This document shows positions 35,700-44,901 of a stretch of 64,000 nt of DNA, in pieces (position 1 is the first letter of the stretch; each line of letters opens with the position of its first letter). The notes under the pieces are model-generated. The model saw only the letters and a program-made list of their open reading frames with translations. It made no database searches and was not told the origin of the DNA. The position numbers and the translations under genes were made by a program. This DNA comes from Drosophila pseudoobscura (taxonomy: Eukaryota > Arthropoda > Insecta > Diptera > Drosophilidae). The stretch covers positions 21,886,001 through 21,950,000 of the forward strand of contig NC_046679.1 of NCBI RefSeq assembly GCF_009870125.1. Reading direction: 5' to 3'.

Positions 35700-36454
35700 T
35701 AAGCCAATAAAATATTAGTTTTGTTCATTGTTTATCTGTACATATAGTATAATCATCGTTTTTCGGTTTCTTTTCTCGGGGGTTTCTCCCACTAAACATA
35801 TGGAAAACGATTGTACAATAATTTTAGGGGCCACATGTGTACATAATCGTGATTATTATGACAGCATTATAATAATTCCTTAAGATATAATTTTGATGTT
35901 TCGCATTGTTCACGGTGCCGTTTGACACGGAACTAAAGATTATTTAGGTGTTAAACTAACTGAACTTTAATAGGATTCATAGGTTTGTCAAATATCCATA
36001 CACATTTATCGATGTTTCTTGCTGGCACTGATTTTCATTAAGAGCAGCTTCTTTTTACAGGTTTCTCTGTCTGTCCATCGAACGATACAGTCGAAGTTGG
36101 AAAACTTCTCTTTTGGCCCTTTTTTCTGTCGCTATTCCTAGTTTTATTTACTTACAAATTTTTATTTCTATCATTAAAACAAAAATCAGCTGTCCTTAAA
36201 ACGCAGTAACGCACTTTGTCAACTATATATATCGATACCAAACTGTTACTGGGATTGTATTTATTTTTTATTCGTTTGTCCTTGAAGATAATTTTATTTT
36301 TAATAATAACTTTCAAAATAAGCGAAAGAGGTAATGATTCGATTCCAGTCAAGGCTAAGGAGAATTAATTCAATGGATAATCTCATCGTGGATGCGGCCA
36401 CATGCGACTTTGGCGTGGCGATGGCAGTTTCAGTTGACTGCCAAACCGAGGCTT
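35700..36454. other. convergent 3' intergenic region
   Basis: 3' ends of the NUB1-like (+) and PRC1-like (-) genes face each other across 755 bp. Besides poly(A) signals it holds ATCGAT-type motifs and a CAGCTG E-box, listed separately. No coding exon is seen. Confidence 0.6.
36007..36237. promoter_or_regulatory. DRE/BEAF-type motif cluster between convergent genes
   Basis: TATCGATG at 36007-36014, CGATA in 'gaacgatacag' near 36083, and a perfect TATCGATA at 36230-36237, with an ATCAGCTGT E-box at about 36186. CGATA clusters are bound by BEAF-32 and DREF. Located between two 3' ends, they cannot serve as an ordinary promoter for either annotated gene. An insulator or an unannotated transcript start is possible. 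Confidence 0.45.
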
Positions 36455-38269
36455 CTACGGCTTAGCATCGGCTGACGGCTTCGAAGGTGTGTTGGAGTTG
36501 GGGGCTAACGCCATCGAATTGTGGTATGTGAGGACTTGACGATTCCGTGGCAGAGCTAGACGATTTCGCTGACGTAGAGTCCCACCGACTGTAATCATTG
36601 AGGATCGACTCTTGGGCGTAAATTCCTTATAGGAGATGTCGTTTTCAGGTTCATTTTCATCTGCATCGCTGGGAGGTCTTGTATCTGTTGATTTGGTGAC
36701 TGGCTTCTTTTTCAAGCGTGTGACCTTTCCACCGCTCTTGGCCATATTGGGCGGGATCGATTGGATTGTTGGTGTCTTTGGTAACGGGATTTTAGATATT
36801 GAGGACATGTTTCTCAAAGTAAGTGGCGTGCATGGGCCCTTTGAGCCGGCAGTCGGCGGTGGCATCATCATTTTGTCACTTATGTTGTTGCCCGTCATTG
36901 TGGTAGACGGGATGCCGACCTTCTTGAGTGCCGGGTTTTGCTGCTTGGTCTGGGGGCAGCGCTTCCATTCGCTCCCTGCCATCAGCTCCAGTATGTTCTC
37001 GCCGTACACAAGAAACGGTCGATGCGATTGCACCTCATACTCCCGCACCAGTTCGGTGATCTGATGCTCAATCTTGCGCAGCTTCGAGGTGATTGCCTTG
37101 CGTTCGTTTTCCTCCTTGAGTAGCTGGCCGGCCCGATTGTTGAAACGTTTTGGTTCATTGGCCTTTGCCACCAGGGCCTGCATGCGGGACCAGAGTTCCG
37201 CACGGGTCCCGTACAGGTCGAAGATCACCTTGTTGCACTTGTAGAAGCTCTTCAGATCATCCAGCACCAGTTCGTGCAGCTCCAATAGGTCTTCGTTGTA
37301 ATCGTTGATGTAGAAACTGGCGAAACGCTTGCGCTCCAGCGGGCTCTTGAGCGTTAGATCCCAAAACTCGCTTATCTCGACACGCAGCTGCTCGATGAAC
37401 GTCTTGAGGTTCTGACTGCGCAGCGCCTGGCAGCGCTGAAGCTCCAAGTGGAGGATTTCGAAGGTGCGCTGCGAATAGTCAGTGCAATCACGCACTCGTT
37501 GCATGGCGCTCCCGTCTGTCTCCTGGAGGCGATCCCACAGCACGTAGATCTTCCCGCGCATGTCATTGATTTTGGAGCGCAGCTCTTGGACCTGCTCGGC
37601 ATAGGTGTTGCGCATCTGGCGGAGCCGGTCTAACGTCTCTGGGGCTAGATCGTTGTGGTTCATATCGTTCAGCAGATCCTGTTCATCGGTCTGGGGCATC
37701 AGCTCGAGCATCTTCATGTCCTGCTTGATGGCCTGCCGCAGCTGGTGGAGCTCCTTCTGGCGTAGAGTGCGCTGATATGGCAGATTGTCGAGATGGTCGC
37801 GAAAGCCGTCGATCTCCTCGGGAAGGGGCAACTTGTCCGCCACCAGAGGCCGCGGCAAGGCGCCCAGCTCTTCGCAGAGCTCCCCTTCGGAGCTCCCCTT
37901 GTCGAGCTCCGCCTGACGTTTCGAAAGCTTCTCGCGCAGATGTTCAACGCTCTTATTCAGCTTCAGCTGCCACATCATCAGCGGCATATCGTCGGGCCTC
38001 TGGCTATTGTCCACAGGCTCATGGAGTAGTTTGGCGAGGTCGCTGGCCTCGTTTTGGAGTGCGGCTATCTCATCGAGCATGGCTGCTTCTTTCTCCCGCG
38101 ACTCCATCATCACATACGTATAGAAATTGTCCGTATGCTCCTTGAGTTTGTGTAGAGTGTCCTCGCATTGCTTCGGCTCGAATGTGAGGGACCATATGGA
38201 ATGGAGCTGCTCCATATGCTCGGCGGTCATCTCCAGGATCTGTTCCTTAATGGAGGTTGGGTCAGTCAT
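36455..38269 (-). CDS. PRC1/Ase1/MAP65-family microtubule bundling protein (feo-like)
   Basis: One uninterrupted exon of 604 codons. Residues 1-300 are coiled coil. Residues about 310-440 contain the conserved microtubule-binding spectrin-like core: KRFASFYINDYNEDLLELHE and FNNRAGQLLKEENERK, the latter equivalent to human PRC1 FTNRGGNLLKEE. The tail (450-604) is basic and rich in Pro/Ser/Thr. It has several TP/SP sites (PCTPLTL, PKTPT, FTPKSR, NTPSKPS) suited to CDK control and nuclear import. Family members crosslink antiparallel microtubules in the anaphase midzone and recruit kinesins for cytokinesis. In melanogaster the family includes feo and a sister gene; this intronless copy may be either one or a retrocopy. 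The length is normal and the reading frame intact. Confidence 0.88.
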   Translation of the reverse strand: MTDPTSIKEQILEMTAEHMEQLHSIWSLTFEPKQCEDTLHKLKEHTDNFYTYVMMESREKEAAMLDEIAALQNEASDLAKLLHEPVDNSQRPDDMPLMMWQLKLNKSVEHLREKLSKRQAELDKGSSEGELCEELGALPRPLVADKLPLPEEIDGFRDHLDNLPYQRTLRQKELHQLRQAIKQDMKMLELMPQTDEQDLLNDMNHNDLAPETLDRLRQMRNTYAEQVQELRSKINDMRGKIYVLWDRLQETDGSAMQRVRDCTDYSQRTFEILHLELQRCQALRSQNLKTFIEQLRVEISEFWDLTLKSPLERKRFASFYINDYNEDLLELHELVLDDLKSFYKCNKVIFDLYGTRAELWSRMQALVAKANEPKRFNNRAGQLLKEENERKAITSKLRKIEHQITELVREYEVQSHRPFLVYGENILELMAGSEWKRCPQTKQQNPALKKVGIPSTTMTGNNISDKMMMPPPTAGSKGPCTPLTLRNMSSISKIPLPKTPTIQSIPPNMAKSGGKVTRLKKKPVTKSTDTRPPSDADENEPENDISYKEFTPKSRSSMITVGGTLRQRNRLALPRNRQVLTYHNSMALAPNSNTPSKPSADAKP

Positions 38270-38749
38270 GAGTGGTTAAAATACTTAAAATACTTCCGGT
38301 ATAATGCAAATAACTATCTCCAAAGTTTTCCCAAAATGTAAGACGAGAAATGTGTTCACTCAAAGCCAAATGTCACCACACCAATTGAAAGTTTTTGACA
38401 AGGGCTCTACGATCGTGCTGTCGTATTGAATAAAAATTGATTCATAGGGAGACTATGACTATTTCCTATTTCTAGGAAAACCGGATGGGGCAAAATATAT
38501 ATTATATATATTATATTCATTATAATCCTGGCAGTTGAAGTGAAAACATTGTGTGCGGAAAATTTGAATTTTCAACAAAAACTCGGATATAAACAAAACT
38601 AATAATTTTTTTTCCACAAATTAATAATTTCGTTTTACTCCAAAACTTTTAAAAAGTAATTCGAACTATTGCCAGCAGAACAGCAGCTTTGCCCCAAAAT
38701 TAAAGAGTCCATCGAAGCATTGCCAGCGGTAAAGCAGCTTTGCCACAAA
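38270..38749. promoter_or_regulatory. divergent promoter region (PRC1-like / unknown acidic protein)
   Basis: 480 bp separate the two ATGs on opposite strands. The centre is AT-rich (a 'tatattatata' stretch near 38500). No TATA, DRE or motif 1 was placed confidently. The right edge includes the first unit of the 51-bp tandem repeat that continues into the downstream coding sequence. Confidence 0.45.
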
Positions 38750-38772
38750 ATGGAGGAGTCCATCGAAGCATT
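38671..38772 (+). repeat. 51-bp tandem repeat (two full units plus a partial third)
   Basis: Units 38671-38721 and 38722-38772 differ at about nine positions. A partial third begins at 38773 (gccagctgtagagcaa). In the reading frame of the downstream gene each unit codes 17 residues ending ESIEAL. The frame is open back to a stop at 38657-38659, but the only ATG lies inside the second unit. Confidence 0.85.
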
Positions 38773-39679
38773 GCCAGCTGTAGAGCAAGTGACTCTGAAG
38801 CCTAAGGAAGGGAAAATAATCTGTTATTATGATGTCCTGAGTGTCAGCGAGCTGTATAACCTCACAAAAAATGTAGTGGATGATGATGACGATGATGATG
38901 AAGAGGAGGAGGATGAGGATGTTAGGATCTCCAGATCTCAGCACGAGTGCAACTGCAAAGAATGGGAGAGGATGTTGAAATATATCAAGATTCCACACTA
39001 TTACATCGAACTCATCATGGAAGCAAATTATGTGGTATTACCAGAAAACTCCGAGAGATTGGAGTTTCCAATCCGAGCGATTTTTCCAGAAACCGTTCCT
39101 TTCATGAATGAAGCGCTGGTCTTGGAGGCTGCATTCCGACTCGGAATGAAACACTCCACAGAATGGACCCTTGAAAGCGATGTGGATGAACTGAAAGCAG
39201 AGATAAACAGAGCTCGTACCACACCTTTGACAGATAGTCTGTCCTTGTTTCTTAAAAGAAACAACTATCTTCGCCTTAAAGACATCCGTCCATCGGAAAC
39301 ACTTCTCTCACAGCACCAACATCTCAAAAGGAGCCGCAATCTCAGCCTTGAGCGCTGCATAAATCCATCGGGACCATCTCAGAAGAAGCGGCCCTGTCGC
39401 TCCCAACAGCTGAAATTGTTGAGAGACGATTGCGGCACTTCCTCCGATTCGGTGTCAAGTCCTGAATCGAGGTCTAGCTGCGTTTCCGGTTCTAGGCGTC
39501 AACTCAACCAACATCGCCTTCTCTCCCCGAACACCGCCGAACGTCTAAAAAATCAGATGAGTCTGCGCGTGAAGCTAATTGATGAAGCACTGAAAGATCG
39601 CCCCAAATCGAAGGCTGGGACTCCCCAAAGCTGTTTGTCCAGCTCTGACTCCGACTCCGACTCCGATTCCATTGATTAA
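38750..39679 (+). CDS. unknown acidic/Ser-rich protein, intronless
   Basis: I do not recognise this protein. The first ATG of the frame is 38750 (cacaaaATGg, good context), giving 309 residues. The frame is open for 30 more codons upstream without an ATG. After the repeat-derived start there is an acidic run (VVDDDDDDDEEEEDEDV, near residue 50). A hydrophobic/charged folded-looking region with a C-x-C (CNCKEWERMLKYI ... FPIRAIFPETVPF) follows. After it comes a basic Ser-rich tail with SP sites, ending in alternating Ser/Asp (SSSDSDSDSDSID). The acidic and SD runs suggest a nuclear, casein-kinase-2-type substrate. It is divergent from the PRC1-like gene, and both are intronless. Codon use and frame integrity over 1 kb argue for a real gene. 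Confidence 0.7.
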   Translation: MEESIEALPAVEQVTLKPKEGKIICYYDVLSVSELYNLTKNVVDDDDDDDEEEEDEDVRISRSQHECNCKEWERMLKYIKIPHYYIELIMEANYVVLPENSERLEFPIRAIFPETVPFMNEALVLEAAFRLGMKHSTEWTLESDVDELKAEINRARTTPLTDSLSLFLKRNNYLRLKDIRPSETLLSQHQHLKRSRNLSLERCINPSGPSQKKRPCRSQQLKLLRDDCGTSSDSVSSPESRSSCVSGSRRQLNQHRLLSPNTAERLKNQMSLRVKLIDEALKDRPKSKAGTPQSCLSSSDSDSDSDSID

Positions 39680-39964
39680 TATGTTATTTTTAAGAGATTT
39701 GGATATTAAATGTCTCACGAAAATTCAGCAAATTTTTAATCAACGACTAAAAATCTGTTTAATTAAATGTTAATTTCCTGTTTTCTTATGTGTGATGTAT
39801 TTTCTTTCTGATTTTATTGAATATATTTCCTTTATTTATGACAGTTGGTTCTATGCGTCCGGGCATTGAAAAGGATTTAGTAGACCACGCGAGTAATCGA
39901 ATTATAGGTCAGAAAAGCTCTTATAGTCTCTGAAAACAAGGCGTCAAACAAGACGTAGGTGCCG

Positions 39965-40078
39965 TAAGACATGGGTATATCGACGATACTGATCAAGAAT
40001 AAATATACTTTATAGGGTTTTATAAACATCCACTTTTACCACAAATCTAATATACCCCTACGCTCTTCGAGTACCTGA
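39965..40078 (-). mobile_element. truncated DINE-1/mini-me-like fragment, head-to-head with a full copy
   Basis: On the minus strand it matches the first ~150 bases of the adjacent element: 'atatacc', 'ccacaaatctaatatac', 'tgatcaagaataaatata', 'catgggtatatcga'. It has substitutions and a missing stretch. It ends exactly where the complete element begins, forming an inverted arrangement. Confidence 0.8.
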
Positions 40079-41205
40079 TTTTTATACCCGATACTCAAAA
40101 TGAGTATTGGGGTATATTAGATTTGTGGTAAAAGTGGATGTGTGTAACGTCCAGAAGGAATCGTTTCCGACCCCATAAAGTATATATATTCTTGATCAGC
40201 ATCAATAGCCGAGTCGATTGAGCCATGTCTGTCTGTCCGTCCGTCCGTCTGTCCGTCTGTCCGTCTGTCCGTCTGTCCGTCCCCTTCAGCGCCTAATGCT
40301 CAAAGACTATAAGAGCTAGAGCAACGATGTTTTGGATCCAGACTTCTGTGATATGTCACTGCTCCAAAAATATTTCAAAACTTTGCCCCGCCCACTTCCG
40401 CCCCCACAAAGGGCGAAAATCTGTGGCATCCACAATTTCGACGATACGAGAAAACTAAAAACGCAGAATCGTAGAAGATGACTATATCTTCTAGAGTGCA
40501 AAATCTGAACCAGATCGTATAATTATTACAGCCAGAATCACGAAAACAATTTCACTCTTTCTCGCTCTGTCTCACTCTAACACACAGGTTTCATGGTCGG
40601 TTTTGCCAATTGTAAAATATGAGTTCAAGGATCTCAGAACCTATAAAAGCCAGAACAACCAAATTTGGTATCCACACTCCTGTGATATCGGACCTTGACC
40701 GTTTCCTGTCCAAATTTCGCCACACCCCCTTCCGCCCCCGCAAAGGACGAAAATCTGAGGCAACCACAAATCTCAGAGACTATTAAGGCTAGAGTAACCA
40801 AATTTGGTACACACACTCCTTTAAGATGTCACTATAAAACGTATATCTCAGAATTTCGCCCCACCCCCATCCGCCCCCACAAAGGACGAAAATCTGTTGC
40901 ATCCACAATATTGCAGATTTGAGAAAACTAAAAACGCAGAATCATAGATAATGACCATATCTATTAGATTGCTGAATCTGGATCAGATCAGATCATTTTT
41001 ATAGCCAAAAGGAACAAATCAATTTGCATTGGCTACGCAGCGCCCGACGTCACGCTCAGACTGATTTTCTGTCTCTCTCGCACGCACTCTTTGTCGTGTC
41101 GCTTAATATTAGCGGCGTCTGCCGGAGGAGAGCCATACTGACTTAGTATCGGGTATAACCGTAGAGTTGCGGTGTCCGCAGCAACTCACAACGTTCCCCC
41201 TCGTT
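40079..41205 (+). mobile_element. DINE-1/mini-me-like (Helitron-derived) element, copy 1
   Basis: About 1127 bp. It starts 'tttttatacccgatactc'. A 14-bp terminal inverted repeat is present: TTATACCCGATACT at 40082-40095 and AGTATCGGGTATAA at 41145-41158. It has a (GTCY)n tract (40227-40282). A GC-rich stem follows the second repeat arm: gagttgc/gcaactc at 41164-41187. The end is ccccctcgtt. There is no transposase frame, so it is non-autonomous. These traits fit the fly DINE-1/INE-1/mini-me group. Copy 2 at 43783 is about 98% identical. It lies 400 bp downstream of the acidic-protein gene. Confidence 0.85.
40227..40282 (+). repeat. (GTCT/GTCC)n microsatellite inside element copy 1
   Basis: About fourteen GTCY tetramers in a row. 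The copy 2 tract (43931-43978) is shorter by two tetramers, which accounts for the 8-bp length difference between the two elements. Such proto-microsatellites are a hallmark of mini-me elements. Confidence 0.9.
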
Positions 41206-43782
41206 TTTTTTTTAAGTTCTATATATTTCATAATTTTATAATTGGACTGTGTTCCTATTTCTTTCAATATATGCCAGAAAATTAATATTTGTAGCAGGCA
41301 GACAAGAAATATCAACCTTTGAAATGGGTCTCCCATGCGTTTTATGTTTCCATTCTTGGGCAAACTGCATGCACGATTTACTCAGGAAAAAGCGGAAAAA
41401 TTCGCAGTCAAGTGTAAATGTCAGCCACTCAAAATGTATAATAAATCTACCTAAACGGGGACCTAAGCTCAAAATAAAAGAAGTCGAAGAGGAGAAGCCA
41501 AGAAAATTTTGTTTAATATCTAACGATTTGGAAGTAACACACAAAAACAGGGAGGGCCACAGGGAGCGAAAAATTATTTGGCCATCATCTGCAGAAGTTT
41601 GGCTTGGCATTGGCAGATTGTATGTGGAATGAGGGCCTGAGAACTTATTAATTTTCACAAAAGTCAGCCACACGCAAGAAATACATCCAAAACATACTAC
41701 TCCAAAAAGAAAATCGTGAAAAACTGTGACGTTATGCACATGAGTAAGCAAACAATAACAACATCCAAATTGCAGAGCATACTTGGCCGGGCATTTGTGG
41801 GTTTACTTCGGTTGGGAGGATGTACAGGATGGGATGGATATAATGGGTTGGAAGTACACCCAACAAATTATGAGTAATTGTTGTGATGCTGGAGCGGTTT
41901 AAGTGGGAAAATATATATGGCTAGAGAGCTTTTAACTGATGAAGGGGGGAGAAAATCATGTGTGGATGAAAAGGTAAACTAATGAGAAAAGACTAAATGA
42001 AATGGAGAATAGCAATTTAAATATGAAACCATTAAGGGTTCTACTTTGGGGCAAAATGTGAAAATAGCTTGCGATTTTTTATCTCATTGGAGCTATAATT
42101 ATTTGCAGACCAACTAAAACTACATATTAATAGATTTAAGTCATATTAGTTCTAAGTCCCTCTAAGAACACTCCTCTCCTTGTCTTATGCCTGTAACAAA
42201 GGCATTGGTCTGTTAAAAATGTTTGCAAGATATCTCTAAAACTGTTAGCATAAAACTGTAGCATCAAAAATGATTAAACTTTGGCTCGATATATATTTTC
42301 AGGTGGGTCACTGTATCGCCAAGAATCCAAATCATACAAATCTCTTTTTGATCTATTAGTGCCGAGAGAAAATTCTATAAATGTAAATTTGGAAAATATT
42401 TTCGAGGTGTATTGAAAAGTCCAAGTATGGATGTAAGCTACTCATTAAGGGCTACAAGCAAATTTTTTTTCAGGTGCCAATTAAATTGAAATGTTTTCCT
42501 TTTGGATTCTTACTATTGCCGCTGTCTACTATGTCTATAATCTCTGAAGGTCAACTCATGGACTTCTACAATTCTCTAGGGGAGCGTTTTATCACGTATT
42601 ATCTAAAGTGCCAAGCAACCACACTCCGAGAATCTTGACTAATGACCCCCCAAGGATAGAACTTAAAAATGGTGGATGGCACAAGATGCACTGAGATCCA
42701 GGGGTTCTCCACAAAGCGGACAGATTGAGAGGCAGACGTGGCTGCATAAAATTGGCTTTATCAATGGCGGAGCCTAACAGCATTTTTGGTTGTCTACACC
42801 GATTTGTTGGTTATCAGTATTTAAGGTACCGCAGTAAGCATCCTTACAGGTTCCGCAACAATTCAACCCTTCAACCGGTGTCCATTTTCCTGCCTCCTAC
42901 CGCCTTCAAAAGGGTATCTCTTGGGTTGCAAAACCCTTTGCTTATGCATTTTTTCTCCACCTCTTTCTCCTCTCTATCTCAGTGTCCTCGCGTTACGGCA
43001 CAAAAATGCAGAATTTGTGTGGGAAAAAACTGAAAAAATTGTTGCCCCAGAAGAAGAAATGTCAAAATGTTGTTCGAGGACGAGTCGGCCTGTCTTATTT
43101 AGTAGCGAAAATGAGCAGCGGCATGCGGTGGGAAAATGGGAAGAAGGAAAGGCATGAAAAAACAGCGCTTAGATTTTCCTTTTTTTCGGGCAGTGACCAG
43201 GATAGTCTAGAGCGTGCATTTTTTGGCTGATTTCCGTGCGTTGTTTCACCACAGAAGGGGGTTTTATAATTTCACCCTGATGTTTGCAATTGATATCCTA
43301 TATAAAATCTGTAATCCAAGAAAGATGTGCCATATCATACATCTAACTGCTAAAACAAAAAAATAGGTCCCTCCGATTCGGAAAAATGTATCAAAAATCT
43401 GTTTTTGGACCGATGAATCTGCAAGGGTATGTAAAGCGTCGCCTCCTAAACTATTCTCCTCTTTTTGTTGTTGTTGTTGCAAGTTGTTCTTGTCATCAAC
43501 AGTCAGCAACATTATCATTGTGGCTGCAAGTGGCAGTTGTTGCTGCTGTTGCTGCTGTTTGTCCTCATTATCGTTTGTTGCATGGCCTGCCTGCCTCCTC
43601 TCATGTCTCCTGCCCCTCCTCACAACCATCATTTGTTGTTCCCTCGGCAACTTTAATGGGTTTGTAATGTAACTAAAGTGAACCCAGTTTTTCTTCTATG
43701 CCTCCTTTTTGTGGAATATATGTCTGAGATTTACATCTTGGGAAAGCCTTACAAACAGCACTAAAATTTAAGTAGTGCCTCC
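41206..43782. other. non-coding DNA between the two element copies
   Basis: No gene is recognised. It includes CTG/GTT-rich imperfect repeats near 43460-43565 (gttgttgttg, ctgctgttgctgctg), typical fly opa-like low complexity. A 127-codon frame at 41249 lacks an ATG start and any motif. Confidence 0.5.
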
Positions 43783-44901
43783 TTTTTATACCCGATACTC
43801 AAAATGAGTATTGGAGTATATTAGATTTGTGGTGAAAGTGGATGTGTGTAACGTCCAGAAGGAATCATTTCCGACCCCATAAAGTATTTATATTCTTGAT
43901 CAGCATCAATAGCCGAGTCGATTGAGCCATGTCTGTCTGTCCGTCTGTCCGTCTGTCCGTCCGTCCGTCTGTCCGTCCCCTTCAGCGCCTAATGCTCAAA
44001 GACTATAAGAGCTAGAGCAACGATGTTTTGGATCCAGACTTCTGTGATATGTCACTGCTCCAAAAATATTTCAAAACTTTGCCCCGCCCACTTCCGCCCC
44101 CACAAAGGGCGAAAATCTGTGGCATCCACAATTTTAAAGATACGAGAAAACTAAAAACGCAGAATCGTAGAAGATGACTATATCTTACAGAGTGCAAAAT
44201 CTGAACCAGATCGTATAATTATTATAGCCAGAATCACGAAAACAATTTCACTCTTTCTCGCTCTGTCTCACTCTAACACACAGGTTTCATTGTCGGTTTT
44301 GCCAATTGCAAAATATGAGTTCAAGGATCTGAGAACCCATAAGAGCTAGAGCAACCAAATTTGGTATCCACACTACTGTGATATCGGACCTTGACCGTTT
44401 CATGTCCAAATTTCGCCACACCCCCTTCCGCCCCCGCAAAGGACGAAAATCTGAGGCAACCACAAATCTCAGAGACTATTAAGGCTAGAGTAACCAAATT
44501 TGGTACACATACTCCTTTAAGATGTCACTATAAAACGTATATCTCAGAATTTCGCCCCACCCCCATCCGCCCCCACAAAGGACGAAAATCTGTTGCATCC
44601 ACAATATTGCAGATTTGAGAAAACTAGAAACGCAGAATCATAGATAATGACCATATCTATGAGATTGCTGAATCTGGATCAGATCAGATCATTTTTATAG
44701 CCAACAGGAACAAATCAATTTGCAGTGGCTACGCAGCGCCCGACGTCACGCTCAGACTGATTTTCTGTCTCTCTCGCACGCACTCTTTGTCGTGTCGTTT
44801 AATATTAGCGGCGTCTGCCGGAGGAGAGCCATACTGACTTAGTATCGGGTATAACCGTAGAGTTGCGGTGTCCGCAGCAACTCACAACGTTCCCCCTCGT
44901 T
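43783..44901 (+). mobile_element. DINE-1/mini-me-like element, copy 2
   Basis: About 1119 bp, same orientation and same ends as copy 1. The terminal repeat arms are at 43786-43799 and 44841-44854, with the same stem after the second arm and the (GTCY)n tract at 43931-43978. By hand I count roughly two dozen substitutions between the copies, about 2% divergence, so both are recent. The 3.7-kb spacing in direct orientation would permit deletion by unequal exchange. Confidence 0.85.

Noticed and set aside
40227-40282. CRISPR-like short repeats
   Set aside because: A tetranucleotide microsatellite in a eukaryotic transposon; no spacers.
40316-40922. 60-75-codon frames inside the DINE-1-like elements
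   Set aside because: They occur identically in both copies because the copies are nearly identical; non-coding element sequence.
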